Notes: generated from the letters alone by a model not told the origin. Numbered from the stretch's first letter, positions 1 to 8,722 are shown. The stretch is DNA of 64,000 bases from Acrocarpospora corrugata (GCF_009687845.1 NZ_BLAD01000044.1:1-64000); one strand, 5' to 3'. A program made the numbers and translations.

Positions 1-293
1 AGGGCCCGGACGTAGAGCACCATGCCAGGCCATCTCCACCAGCGTCTGGGTGACCACGACCACGGCCGCGACGGCCAGCGTGTCGGGCAGGGCCAGAGCG
101 AGCGGGAGGACGACCAGGGAGTTAACTGGCCGGATGATCGGCTCCGTGGCCGAACCGGCAGGCCACAGCTGTGCAGCGGGTCTGTCCTTCGGGGTGACAG
201 CGGTAAGGGTGGCCCCACGACTCCGGCCAGGGCCTGTCCTGAGGTGAAACCGAAGACGCCGACCGCGACCGCGATGGCGGGCACCAGCGGGGG
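1..293 (-). pseudogene. Decayed arsenic-transporter-like (ACR3/BASS) remnant
   Basis: Read on the minus strand, 290-213 encodes a hydrophobic stretch ending in FGFTSGQALAGVVGP. About 120-60, in another frame, encodes NSLVVLPLALALP and VVVVTQTLVEM, and a third frame then gives MVLYVRA up to the window edge. These pieces resemble the C-terminal membrane helices of actinobacterial arsenic-resistance permeases of the BASS/ACR3 type. Lying in three frames, they imply at least two frameshifts, so a working gene is unlikely. The stretch follows the SulP stop on the same strand. The family call rests on motif memory. A decayed unrelated permease is the alternative. Confidence 0.45.
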
Positions 294-1823
294 TCAGTGG
301 CTGCCGGACAGCTCGCCGGACAGCGTGTCGTGCATGCGCGCGCTGGGCTCGTTGAGGCCGATGATCTCTACCGTCTTGCCGCGGGCGGCGTACTTGGCCT
401 GGACGGCGTCCAGCGCGGCGACACTGGAGGCGTCCCAGATGTGAGCGTCCGACAGGTCGATGACGACGTGGTCGGGGTCGGCGGCGTAGTCGAATTGGGA
501 GACCAGGTCGTTGCTGGAGGCGAAGAACAGCTGGCCGGTGACGGCGTAGATGGCCTGGCTGCCGTCGGGGTCGAGGACGGCCGAGACCTGCGCCAGGTGG
601 GCGACACGGCGGGCGAAGATGACCAGGCCGGTCAGTGAGCCGACGACGACGCCGACGGCCAGGTTGTGGGTGGCGACCACGACGGCGACGGTGACGACCA
701 TGACGGTGATCTCGCCGGCGGGCATGCGCTTGAGGGTGGCCGGGGCGACGGAGTGCCAGTCGAAGGTGGCGAAGGAGACCAGGATCATCACCGCGACGAG
801 GGCCGCCATCGGGATCTGGGAGACCAGCGGGCCGAAGACGATGCACAGCACCATGAGGAAGACGCCGGCCAGGAAGGTCGACAGCCGGGTGCGGGCGCCG
901 TTCTTCACGTTGATCATCGTCTGGCCGATCATGGCGCAGCCGCCCATGCCGCCGAACAGGCCGGTGACGATGTTGGCGATGCCCTGGCCGATGGACTCGC
1001 GGGTCTTGTTGGAGCGGGTGTCGGTCAGGTCGTCGACGAGCTTGGCGGTCATCAGCGATTCCATCAACCCGACCAGTGCGAAGGCCAGCGCGTACGGGGC
1101 GATGAGGGTGAGGGTGGCGAAGGTGAAGGGCACCTCGGGCAGGCCTGGCACCGGCAGGGAGGAGGGCAGGACGCCGCGGTCGCCGACGGTGGGCACGGCC
1201 AGGTGGGCGCCGATGGTCAGCGCGGTCAGCGCGAGAATGGAAACCAGCGGAGCGGGCACCGCCCTGGTCAGGCGCGGGAGGAACACCATCAGCGTGAGCG
1301 CGCCACCGACCAACGGGTAGACGATCCAGGGGACGTCGATGAGTTCGGGCACCTGCGCCATGAAGATCAGGATGGCCAGGGCGTTGACGAAGCCGACCAT
1401 GACGCTGCGCGGTACGAACCGCATCAGTTTGGCCACGCCGAGCGCGCCGAGCGCGACCTGGATGAGCCCGCCGAGGATGACGGTGGCGATCAGGTAGCCG
1501 AGACCGTGCTCGCGTGCCAAGGGGGCCACGACCAGGGCGATGGCGCCAGTGGCTGCGGAGATCATCGCGGGGCGGCCGCCGGCGATCGCGGTCACCACCG
1601 CCATGGTGAAGGAGGCGAACAGCCCGACGCTCGGGTCGACCCCGGCGATGATCGAAAACGAGATCGCCTCGGGGATGAGGGCCAGGGCGACGACCAGGCC
1701 GGCCAGGATCTCGGTTCGGGCCACCTTCGGGTTCAGCCAGGCGGGCCGGCCCGGTCGCAGCCGGTCGGCCCATGAAGCGGGCGGGTCGGCGGGCGGATTG
1801 GCGGGCAGGGAGGAACTGGGCAA
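294..1823 (-). CDS. SulP family anion transporter with STAS domain
   Basis: Secondary transporter of the SLC26/SulP family, expected to move sulfate, bicarbonate or a related anion across the cytoplasmic membrane. The protein has an N-terminal Sulfate_transp region with 10 or more hydrophobic segments (GLVVALALIPEAISFSIIAG near the start) and a C-terminal STAS domain (VIDLSDAHIWDASSVAALD). An upstream in-frame ATG at 1916 exists, but TTG at 1823 has a GAAGGA ribosome site (1831-1837) and begins just before the conserved WLNP/ARTEILAG region. It is preferred and gives 509 residues. The gene is divergent from a MerR regulator across a perfect dyad, so MerR control is likely. The substrate cannot be told from the sequence. 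Confidence 0.9.
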   Translation of the reverse strand: MPSSSLPANPPADPPASWADRLRPGRPAWLNPKVARTEILAGLVVALALIPEAISFSIIAGVDPSVGLFASFTMAVVTAIAGGRPAMISAATGAIALVVAPLAREHGLGYLIATVILGGLIQVALGALGVAKLMRFVPRSVMVGFVNALAILIFMAQVPELIDVPWIVYPLVGGALTLMVFLPRLTRAVPAPLVSILALTALTIGAHLAVPTVGDRGVLPSSLPVPGLPEVPFTFATLTLIAPYALAFALVGLMESLMTAKLVDDLTDTRSNKTRESIGQGIANIVTGLFGGMGGCAMIGQTMINVKNGARTRLSTFLAGVFLMVLCIVFGPLVSQIPMAALVAVMILVSFATFDWHSVAPATLKRMPAGEITVMVVTVAVVVATHNLAVGVVVGSLTGLVIFARRVAHLAQVSAVLDPDGSQAIYAVTGQLFFASSNDLVSQFDYAADPDHVVIDLSDAHIWDASSVAALDAVQAKYAARGKTVEIIGLNEPSARMHDTLSGELSGSH

Positions 1824-2179
1824 CGCGGAACTTCCTTCAACGTGGACGAACGGCCCGCCGGTCGGGCACGAAGGCGCCGAAAGGCACGGCGACAGGGCGC
1901 TCACAAGCAAGGCCAAGGCGAAAGGGAAGGCGGCCAGACGGGCCGCAGGGCACGGCTCGGTGCCCGGGAGGATCAGCGAGGCCGGCGGGCGGGGCCGGGC
2001 TACCGCGAGGTCATGGCGGGCAGTAGACGGCGACGGTGTGGGGCGTGCGCGCGTCGATGATGCTTACCTCGTGTTCCTCGGTCCCGCAGGGTCGGCGGGG
2101 ATCTCGCTGGCGTCGCCGTCGTGGCGTGCTCTGGCCTTGTCGAGGCGTGCGCGATCCCACCCGCCCCGGCCAGCGGCAA

Positions 2180-2203
2180 CTCTACCTTGACGTTAGGGTA
2201 GAG
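2180..2203. promoter_or_regulatory. MerR-type operator dyad
   Basis: Inverted repeat CTCTACC-N9-GGGTAGAG between the divergent sulP and merR genes. Arm length and spacing fit MerR-family operators, which lie in overlong promoter spacers. No convincing -35/-10 pair was found on either strand, so which gene it drives is inferred from position only. Confidence 0.6.
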
Positions 2204-2261
2204 ATCCGGTGGGCTGAGGGGTGCCTGGCCGCACCGGCCGGCCCAGCTGAGCGGTGAGGTC

Positions 2262-2744
2262 ATGCGAAACGTGGACACAGCAGCGGTTTCCGCCCCCAAG
2301 GATGCAGCCCTACCCGCTGCCGCGAGTGGCGAGGATCACATGCACATCGGGCAGGTGGCGGCGCTGACCGAACTGTCGCTGCGCACGATCCGGCACTACG
2401 ACGATGTCGGCCTGGTACGGCCGTCGGCACGGAGCCAGGGCGGCTTTCGCCTCTACACCGAGCACGACGTGGCCCGGCTGCTGGTGATCCGCCGGATGAA
2501 GCCGCTCGGTTTCACCCTGGAGGAGATGGGCGAGCTGCTGTCCATCACCGACCGGCTCGACGACAGCGACGTCGCGCAGAACGTGGCGCAGCTGGCCACG
2601 GTTGAGCGCACACACCTGCTGACGCGGCTGGTCCGGTTCGAGCAGGCCGTCCAAGAGCGGTGCGAGGCCTTGCGCACGCAATTGAGCCGGGCTGAGGAGC
2701 TTGCCACCGACCTGGCACGGCGCGCCGGTCAGCTCGGCGGCTGA
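2262..2744 (+). CDS. MerR family transcriptional regulator
   Basis: DNA-binding regulator. From about residue 27 it shows the MerR winged helix (MHIGQVAALTELSLRTIRHY, then GGFRLYTEHDVARL). A coiled-coil dimerisation helix follows, with no metal-binding cysteine pair at the C-terminus, so a metal sensor is unlikely. The ATG at 2262 follows GGTGAGG closely. The ATG at 2340 lies exactly at the start of the conserved domain and is an equally good start. The gene is divergent from the SulP transporter with a perfect dyad between, suggesting it controls that transporter and itself. The effector is unknown. Confidence 0.88.
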   Translation: MRNVDTAAVSAPKDAALPAAASGEDHMHIGQVAALTELSLRTIRHYDDVGLVRPSARSQGGFRLYTEHDVARLLVIRRMKPLGFTLEEMGELLSITDRLDDSDVAQNVAQLATVERTHLLTRLVRFEQAVQERCEALRTQLSRAEELATDLARRAGQLGG

Positions 2745-2822
2745 ACCGGTGACCTCTGTCACCGGCGCCCACTCGGTGGCGCAGATGGGCTGGCCGCAGA
2801 TCCATGTTCGGCGCCGCAGGGC

Positions 2823-4061
2823 TCAAGCTCGGCGGCCGCTCTCCGCTCCCTGTGCGGCTCGGCCGCCGAGTCTGAGGAAGTCCCGTTCGGCGGCGGTGGG
2901 CGCCAGGGCTGCGGCGCGTTCGTAGGCGGAGGAGGCCTCGTTGTCGCGGCCCAGCCGCCGAAGCAGATCGGCCCGGGTGGCGTGGAACGGGTAGTAGCCG
3001 TCAAGGTCCAGCTCCTCCACCAGGGCCAGCGCGGCGGCGGGTCCGCGCACCTCGCCGACGGCGACGGCATGGTTCAGGGCCACGACCGGTGTGGGTGCCA
3101 CCACGAACAACTGGTCGTACAGGGCCAGGATCTGCGGCCAATCGGTCTGCTCGGCCGTGGCGGCGTCGGCGTGCACGGCGCTGATGGCGGCCTGGAGCTG
3201 ATAGATACCGGGCCGGTTGCGGCGAAGACAGCCTCGGACGATCGCCTGCCCCTCCTCGATCATGGCCCGGTCCCAGCGCCGGCGGTCCTGCTCGGCCAGC
3301 AGCACCAGCGAGCCGTCCGGGCGCGTCCGCGAGGCGCGACGGGATTCGATCAACAGCAGCAGCGCCAGCAGGCCGGCCGCCTCCGGCTCATCGGGCATCA
3401 GCCCGGTCAGCAGCCGTGCCAGCCGGATCGCCTCGGCGCACAGACCCCGATCGGCCTGGCCGCCCAGCCCGGCGTTGTAGATCAGATAGATCACGGTCAG
3501 TACGGGGCGCAGGCGGTCGGGCAATTCGCGCCCTTCCGGTACCCGGTAGGGGATCCGGGCGGCCTTGATCTTGCGCTTGGCGCGCACGAGGCGTTGCGCC
3601 ATCGCCGGTTCGGCCACCAGGAAGGATCTGGCCACCTCCTGGGTCGACAGCCCGCCGAGCAGTCGCAGCGTGAGCGCCACCTGGGCTTCGGTGGACAGCG
3701 CCGGATGGCAGCAGGTGAAGATGAGGCGAAGCCGGTCATCGTGCACGGGTGCTGCCTCCTCGGACGTGCCGCATTCGCCGGTGCCCGGCGCCAGCACCGC
3801 CACCTCACCGAGCAGTTCCCTTTCCCGCTCCCGGCGGCGCAGCCGGTCAAGGGCGCGATTGCGGGCGGTCGTGGTGATCCAGCCGCCCGGGTTGGGTGGC
3901 ATGCCCTGGGCCGGCCACTTGCGCAGGGCCAGGGCGAATGCCTCCTGTACGGCGTCCTCGGCCACGTCGATGTCGCCGAACAGCCGGATCAGGCCGGCCA
4001 GCGATCGGCCGGACTCCTCGCGGAAGACCCGGCCGATCGCGGCCTCATCGACGACCGGCAC
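2823..4061 (-). CDS. ECF42-group RNA polymerase sigma factor (DUF6596)
   Basis: Alternative sigma factor of 412 residues. Region 2 lies near residues 15-75 (DIDVAEDAVQEAFALALRKW, PGGWITTTARNRALDRLRR). Region 4 follows (LTLRLLGGLSTQEVARSFLV), and then a long C-terminal extension (DUF6596 plus TPR-like helices) typical of ECF42 and absent from short ECF factors. It starts 2 bp after the YciI/DGPF gene, the hallmark partner of this group, and no anti-sigma gene is present. A promoter resembling the ECF42 consensus lies upstream of the pair, so the operon is probably autoregulated. In this group the C-terminal extension is thought to control activity. Confidence 0.93.
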   Translation of the reverse strand: MPVVDEAAIGRVFREESGRSLAGLIRLFGDIDVAEDAVQEAFALALRKWPAQGMPPNPGGWITTTARNRALDRLRRRERERELLGEVAVLAPGTGECGTSEEAAPVHDDRLRLIFTCCHPALSTEAQVALTLRLLGGLSTQEVARSFLVAEPAMAQRLVRAKRKIKAARIPYRVPEGRELPDRLRPVLTVIYLIYNAGLGGQADRGLCAEAIRLARLLTGLMPDEPEAAGLLALLLLIESRRASRTRPDGSLVLLAEQDRRRWDRAMIEEGQAIVRGCLRRNRPGIYQLQAAISAVHADAATAEQTDWPQILALYDQLFVVAPTPVVALNHAVAVGEVRGPAAALALVEELDLDGYYPFHATRADLLRRLGRDNEASSAYERAAALAPTAAERDFLRLGGRAAQGAESGRRA

Positions 4062-4063
4062 AC

Positions 4064-4453
4064 TCAGTCCCCGAACTGCTCGAAGGCTTGGGGCCGGTCG
4101 GCGAAGGCGGCGAACGCACGGACTTCGATCGGAGTCCTGATGGCTGCGGTGACCTTCGACGCCCAGGCCAGCGCCGCGTCCAGATCGTCGGCCTGGATGA
4201 CGTAGAAGCCGCCGAGGTGTTCCTTGGATTCGGCGAAGGGCCCGTCGGTGGTCAGCACCTCACCCGCCGAGACGCGTACGACGGTGGCGGTGTCGGGTTC
4301 GTGCAGGCGCCCGGAGAATACCCAGGCGCCCGCCGAGTGCATCTGCTGCTCCAGGACGGCGAGCTGCTTGTGGGACTGGCGCATCTCCTCCTCGGTCATC
4401 GGATCGCGGACCTCGCCCTCGACGCTGTGGACCGACAGCATGTACTGCGTCAT
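4064..4453 (-). CDS. YciI/DGPF-domain protein, ECF42 partner
   Basis: Protein of 129 residues in the YCII-related fold (alpha-beta, ferredoxin-like). It carries the motif TDGPFAESKEHLGGFYVI that names the DGPF family. Such proteins are regularly co-encoded with ECF42 sigma factors. They are thought to be small enzymes or ligand-binding partners, but no reaction is established. It is the first gene of a two-gene operon, 2 bp before the sigma factor. ATG 4453 follows GGGAGCA, a plausible ribosome site. Confidence 0.92.
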   Translation of the reverse strand: MTQYMLSVHSVEGEVRDPMTEEEMRQSHKQLAVLEQQMHSAGAWVFSGRLHEPDTATVVRVSAGEVLTTDGPFAESKEHLGGFYVIQADDLDAALAWASKVTAAIRTPIEVRAFAAFADRPQAFEQFGD

Positions 4454-4502
4454 CGTGCTGCTCCCTGTGTGACGGGCGGGCGCGTCCCGCCGCTCACCTC
4501 AC

Positions 4503-4529
4503 TACGAACCGACCCTGCCCGAATCGACA
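4503..4529 (-). promoter_or_regulatory. Predicted ECF42-type promoter of the DGPF/sigma operon
   Basis: On the minus strand TGTCGA (4524-4529) is followed after 17 bp by CGTA (4503-4506), about 50 bp before the DGPF start codon. ECF42 factors are known to use a TGTCGA -35 element and a CG-rich short -10 element. The -35 match is exact and the -10 match is approximate. This suggests the sigma factor transcribes its own operon. Confidence 0.55.
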
Positions 4530-4649
4530 CCTGTCCGCTGCGAAGACAGCTGAATCCGAGCCGATCAGCTCGGTGCCCGCCCGCCGAACGTCCTGCCGGG
4601 GCCGGCAGGCGATGCCGGTTTCAGTGTGCGGTCCGCTGCCTGTTTCCGC

Positions 4650-5594
4650 TCAGCTGCTTCTGCCCAAGTGGGCCAGCAGTCTGGTCAGCGGGTCCGCGGT
4701 GGGCAGGACGGGCAGGACGGCGGCGAACTGGCCGGCCTCCCGCTGGTGGTCTCCCACGCCGGTGGCGGCGTGTTGCCAGGCCGCCAGCACGACCTCGGCG
4801 TCGGCCGGATAGTCGAGCCCAGCCCCGGTGGCGATGTCCCAGCCGTGGACCAAGGACTCCAGCAGGCTGATGGAGGCCAGCACAGCACCGGGCGTCCGCG
4901 TCCCCATGAACGCGTGGTCGGCCTCCAGGGCGCCCGGCGCGGCGAAGGCCGCCACCGAGCGGGCCGCCACCGCGGCGAAGGCGGCGGCCGGGTCGGCACC
5001 CAGATGGTCGGTGTCGGCCTGGTGCTGGGCGTCGAACTCGGCCGCCTCCACCTGTCGCCCCTCGGCCACCCGGGCCAGAATCAGCAGGGCCCCGGTCAGG
5101 TGGTTGGCGCTCTGGCGCACCGTCCACTTCCGGCAGGGGCTGGCGGCGGCCCATCCTTGCGGGGTGATCTGGCCCAGGATCCGGCCGACCAGGCCATGGC
5201 TGCGCTCCAGCAGGCCGCCGATGCCCGGCTGCGCGGCGGAGGTGGGGGCCATGGCGCGGCGCAGATCCTCGGCATCGTAGATCAGTTCGCCGCTCACGAT
5301 CTCACCGTCCCGGACGCGCAGCAGTTCGGCGGAGGTCAGCGTGCCGGGCATCCCTGCCATCTCCCAGTCGATGATCGAGCAGACCAGGTCGCCGGCGGCG
5401 AACTGATGCCGGACCCGGAAGCCGAGCACGGCGGCGCCGGCCTCGCGCGCCATGGCCCGGTAGCCCTCGGCATCCTGGAAGTCGGCCACCGGGCCGTGAA
5501 AGGTGAAGCCGTCGGCCAGCGCGACGCCGCTCATGTCGCCGGCGCGCTGCTGCCAGGCCTGATAGTAGGGCTTGACGATGATCAGGGGATCCAT
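4650..5594 (-). CDS. SnoaL-like domain fused to a mycothiol-type DinB domain (TIGR03086-like)
   Basis: Fusion of 314 residues. Residues 1-115 form a SnoaL/NTF2-like domain (MDPLIIVKPYYQAWQQRAGD; VADFQDAEGYRAMAREAG). From about 125 the protein is a DinB/MDMPI-like four-helix domain (LLERSHGLVGRILGQITPQG, SPCRKWTVRQSANHLTGAL, LESLVHGWDIATG) as in the TIGR03086 family. Metal-ligand histidines are visible in NHLTGA and LVHGWD. Such domains act with mycothiol or a metal in isomerase or transferase reactions, but the substrate here is unknown. It lies 69 bp downstream of the SnoaL-tailed sigma factor on the same strand, likely in one operon. The shared fold suggests both respond to the same small molecule. 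Confidence 0.85.
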   Translation of the reverse strand: MDPLIIVKPYYQAWQQRAGDMSGVALADGFTFHGPVADFQDAEGYRAMAREAGAAVLGFRVRHQFAAGDLVCSIIDWEMAGMPGTLTSAELLRVRDGEIVSGELIYDAEDLRRAMAPTSAAQPGIGGLLERSHGLVGRILGQITPQGWAAASPCRKWTVRQSANHLTGALLILARVAEGRQVEAAEFDAQHQADTDHLGADPAAAFAAVAARSVAAFAAPGALEADHAFMGTRTPGAVLASISLLESLVHGWDIATGAGLDYPADAEVVLAAWQHAATGVGDHQREAGQFAAVLPVLPTADPLTRLLAHLGRSS

Positions 5595-5663
5595 GGTCGC
5601 TCTCCACGGTGCGGGCCGCCGCGCGGCCGTTCACCCCCGTTAGATCCCGCCACTCCGCAGAAC

Positions 5664-6689
5664 TCATCGGCGCGTCAGGATTTCGCCGCTTGGCCGATGC
5701 TCGGGCAGGCCGAAGCGGTCGAACAGGTCAGGGCTGGGGAAGCCGGTGATCTCGGCGATGCCGGTGGGGGTGATGGTGAGCACCATGATCCCGTAACCGC
5801 GGCACAAGCCGGTGGGCTCGGGCAGGTAGGCGGCCAGAGCGGGCTGCCGGTTGGCCGCGACGGGCACCAGTTCGATCAGGTCCAGTCGGCCATCGGCCGG
5901 TTCGGTGGCGAAGAAGGAGACCACCGCGGCCCGGCCGATGATCTCGACGGCCTCCGGCGGCATGCGCAGGATCGCATCCTCGCGCAGTAGCGCGGCCAGC
6001 GCGTCGATGTCGCGCCGCTGCCAGCAGTCCATGAAGCGCGCCACAATCGCGCGCTCGGCGGCCGGAGGTGGGCCAGGCTCGATCGGGCCCGCCGCCCCCA
6101 GCGTGGCCCGGGCGCGCTGCAGCATGCTGTTGATCGCCGGGACGCTGGTGCCGAGGTAGCCGGCCACCTCCGCGGCGCTCCAGCACAGCACCTCACGCAG
6201 GATGAGCACGGCCCGCTGGGTGGCCGGCAGCAGTTGCAGGGCGGCGATGAACGCCAGTTGCACGCCTTCCCTGGCCTGCGCCACCTGCGCGGGATCCAAC
6301 GGCTCCAGCAAATTATCGGGAAAGGGCTGCAGATGGCCGACCTCGGCCAGGGTGGCCGGTAGCCGCTCCCGCCGCGCGGCGGCTTTCAGGCAGGCCGTGG
6401 TGGCGATCTTGTGGAGCCAGTGGGACAGCGGCGCCCGCCCCTGGTAGGTGGCCAGGCTGCGCCAGGCCCGCAACAGCGTCTCCTGCAGCGCCTCCTCGGC
6501 CTCCTGCAGCGAGCCGAGCATCCGGTAGCAGTGCACCAGCAGGCCGGCCCGGTAGGGGCCGACCAGCCCGGCGAAGGCCCACTGATCCCCGGCCAACGCG
6601 GCGGCGAGCCGCTCATCGGTCCCGGCCATCTGGGCCGCGGTCACATCGGTGACGTCCACCCCCGGCACGCTAGCGGCCGGACCCGACAA
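5664..6689 (-). CDS. ECF sigma factor with C-terminal SnoaL-like domain (TIGR02960-like)
   Basis: Sigma factor of 341 residues. Region 2 is at about residues 30-100 (LLVHCYRMLGSLQEAEEALQ, LSHWLHKIATTACLKAAARR). Region 4 is at about 150-200 (LPATQRAVLILREVLCWSAAEVAG). A SnoaL-like C-terminal domain follows (AIVARFMDCWQRRDIDALAA). In this family (SigG/SigJ-like) the SnoaL tail takes over the regulatory role of an anti-sigma factor, and none is encoded here. The gene lies upstream of a SnoaL-DinB fusion on the same strand. The signal is unknown. Confidence 0.9.
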   Translation of the reverse strand: MSGPAASVPGVDVTDVTAAQMAGTDERLAAALAGDQWAFAGLVGPYRAGLLVHCYRMLGSLQEAEEALQETLLRAWRSLATYQGRAPLSHWLHKIATTACLKAAARRERLPATLAEVGHLQPFPDNLLEPLDPAQVAQAREGVQLAFIAALQLLPATQRAVLILREVLCWSAAEVAGYLGTSVPAINSMLQRARATLGAAGPIEPGPPPAAERAIVARFMDCWQRRDIDALAALLREDAILRMPPEAVEIIGRAAVVSFFATEPADGRLDLIELVPVAANRQPALAAYLPEPTGLCRGYGIMVLTITPTGIAEITGFPSPDLFDRFGLPEHRPSGEILTRR

Positions 6690-6760
6690 AACCGATGACT
6701 TTCCCCGCCACCGAGGATCTCCTCAGGTATCCGCATCTTCCCCAGCACCGGGAGAGACCA

Positions 6761-7127
6761 TGACCCCCGAATCACCCGGCCGGCTGTATAGGACCCTGGC
6801 CGAAGAACTGCTCGCCGACCCGGCCGTTACCGCCTCCACCATGATGGGCCTGCCCTGCCTGCGCCACGAAAGACGCTTCTTCGCCGCACTCGACCACCGC
6901 ACCGGCCGCCTGCTGGTCAAGCTGACCAGGCCGAGGTCACCCGCCTCATCCACGACGGCACCGGCGAGCCTTTCGCCCCCGCCGGCCGGCGCTTCCGCGA
7001 ATGGATCGCCCTACCCGATCCCGACGAGCAGCACTGGCGCCACCTGCTGCACCAGGCCCGCTCTTTCGCCGCCACCTCGCCGACAGGATCGCGACCGGGC
7101 GGGCAAGGGGGGCAACAGCCCGCGTGA
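6761..7127 (+). pseudogene. TfoX N-terminal-domain-like protein, frameshifted
   Basis: ATG 6761 opens a frame reading LYRTLAEELLADPAVTASTM and LVKL, which matches small TfoX/Sxy N-terminal-domain proteins. After about 6923 the continuation (EVTRLIHDGTGEPFAPAGRR, FREWIALPDPDEQHWRHLL) is in another frame and ends at TGA 7125-7127. A single-base change near GTCAAGCTGACC would restore one frame. The protein would be about 120 residues, the usual size. It is either a true pseudogene or an assembly error. It is the first of several broken genes in this stretch. Confidence 0.7.
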
Positions 7128-7129
7128 GC

Positions 7130-7679
7130 ATGTGGAGCGAGAAGCACCTGCCCCGCGCCGACGACCCGGCGGGACTGGCCGTGGCGCTCCTCGACGCCCA
7201 CGAACAGCTGTCCGCACCCGGCTCGATCGTCGTCACTGCGGGCTCCGTGACCGGTGACGACGGCGTAACCACGCGTCAGCGACGAGGGCGAGCGCCGCAG
7301 CCGACCTCGTCTACACCCTGGCGCTGCGGTTGTCCGGCTCCGCGTGGAGGCCGAGGACCTGGTGCAGGACACCTACGCCCGGGCGTGGGCGGCCTGGCTG
7401 GACGGGCGACACCCACGCAAGGCGGCACCGTGGCTGGCCACCATCTGCCTCAACCTGCACCGCGACCGCCGCCGCACCGCCACCCGTGCGGAGACATCGT
7501 GGCCGGAAGGCTTCGGCCCGCCCGGGCGGGCCGACGTCGAAGCCGAGGCGATCAACCACGCGGCGATCGACCCGTGCGGCGGGCCAAGCACTCGGCTTGA
7601 CGCGACCAGGCACAGCAACAGCGTTGTATCGGGCCGGCAGCCGCTGTGCCAGCGCACAAGCCCGGCCGCACGCCTGTGA
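7130..7679 (+). pseudogene. ECF sigma factor fragment (region 2 only), frameshifted
   Basis: A short unrecognised N-terminal stretch (ATG 7130, MWSEKHLPRADDPAGLAVAL) runs into sigma region 2. DLVYTLALRLSGSAW (about 7303-7347) is in one frame, and EAEDLVQDTYARAWAAWLDG and PWLATICLNLHRDRRR are in another, starting near 7344. Loss of one G in TGGAGG explains the shift. No region 4 follows before the stop at 7679, so the gene is both shifted and 3'-truncated. It belongs to the decayed cluster at 6.7-11.1 kb. Confidence 0.65.
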
Positions 7680-7707
7680 CCGGGCCGGCCCACCTGAGGA
7701 TGACGGA

Positions 7708-8057
7708 ATGCGGATCACGATCTTGGCGGTTCTGGGATGCCCGAACGCCTGGCTCGCCATAAGACGACTCACCGCAGCGTTGGCGGGCCGAGCGGCCGAG
7801 GCGGCGCTCATCGAGGTCCATGACCAGGCGCAAGCCGCAGCCCCGGGGGGATGACTGGCTCGCCCACGATTCTGCTCGAGTATGGACCGTTCACATCCGA
7901 CGGGGCGCTGCCGAGTCTGTCGTGCCGCCTCTACCCAGGCGCGGACGGCACAGCTGCCGGGGCGCCGAGCGTGACCGCGCTGCGCGAGGCGTTCACCGCA
8001 GCGGGCCTGCCCGGGCCTGTCCGAAACGGCGGACTGCCGCACGAGGGAGGCCCTTGA
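7708..8057 (+). pseudogene. Small thioredoxin-like/alkylmercury-lyase-type protein, frameshifted
   Basis: ATG 7708 encodes MRITILAVLGCPNAWLAIRR and stops near 7853. From about 7851 the next frame gives MTGSPTILLEYGPFTSDGAL and PSLSCRLYPGADGTAAGAPS. Joined, they form the roughly 110-residue actinobacterial protein with a GCPN thiol motif and a TGSPT loop, often seen next to CcdA/TlpA or mercury-resistance genes. A one-base change in the G-run near 7845 accounts for the break. The intact thiol pathway genes downstream (TlpA-like, CcdA) support the assignment. Confidence 0.7.
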
Positions 8058-8137
8058 TGCGCACGACCGATGTCTTGGTCAGGCGCCGTCACGAGCTCGT
8101 AAGAAATCGCTAGGGCGAACACTTATACGCTGAGCGC

Positions 8138-8722
8138 ATGATCACAGCGCGAGCGGCGGCTGCTTTGACCTCGCTGGCCTTGCTGGCATGTGCGTGCGGC
8201 AGCGCCGGAGGGGACCAGGCGGCCAACCCGGTCCGCAGCGACGCGCCTCCGTCGGCCGTCGTGACTCCCACACCGGCAACGCCGGCGGCTTCGGCTGCTC
8301 CCGCCACACCGGCGGTACCGGCCGCGCTGGCGTTCTCCGCCGCGACACTGAACGGTGACCCGTTCCAGGGCGCGAGCCTGGCCGGCAAGCCGGTGGTCTT
8401 CTGGTTCTGGGCGCCGTGGTGTCCCAAGTGCCATTCCGAGGCGCCCGCCGTCAAGGCCGCGGCCGCCACGTTCGGCGAGGTCGCGTTCGTCGGCGTGGCA
8501 GGCCTGGACACCGCGGCGGCGATGAAGGAATTCGTCCAGCGGACCGGCACCGGCGACATCGTGCACCTCGCGGACGCCAACGGCGCGGTGTGGACCAAAC
8601 TGGGCGTCAGCGAGCAGTCGACGTTCGTGTTCATGAAACCGGACGGCACCACCACGAGGGCCTCCGGCCCGCTCGATCAGGACGCGCTGGACGGCCACGT
8701 CCGGCAACTGCTCGGCCGGTAG
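8138..8722 (+). CDS. TlpA/redoxin-like lipoprotein
   Basis: Extracytoplasmic thiol-disulfide protein of 194 residues. It has a lipoprotein signal (SLALLACACG, lipidated Cys probably C18 or C20), an Ala/Pro/Thr-rich linker to about residue 62, and a thioredoxin fold with active site WAPWCPKC (C95-C98) as in TlpA/DsbE proteins. Probable role: reduction or oxidation of secreted proteins, with electrons supplied by the CcdA-type membrane protein encoded 36 bp downstream. The two form a likely operon. It is intact although its neighbours are broken. Confidence 0.93.
   Translation: MITARAAAALTSLALLACACGSAGGDQAANPVRSDAPPSAVVTPTPATPAASAAPATPAVPAALAFSAATLNGDPFQGASLAGKPVVFWFWAPWCPKCHSEAPAVKAAAATFGEVAFVGVAGLDTAAAMKEFVQRTGTGDIVHLADANGAVWTKLGVSEQSTFVFMKPDGTTTRASGPLDQDALDGHVRQLLGR

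Noticed and set aside
7851-8057. Separate 68-residue gene
   Set aside because: Its sequence is the natural second half of the protein begun at 7708, so one frameshifted gene is the better reading.
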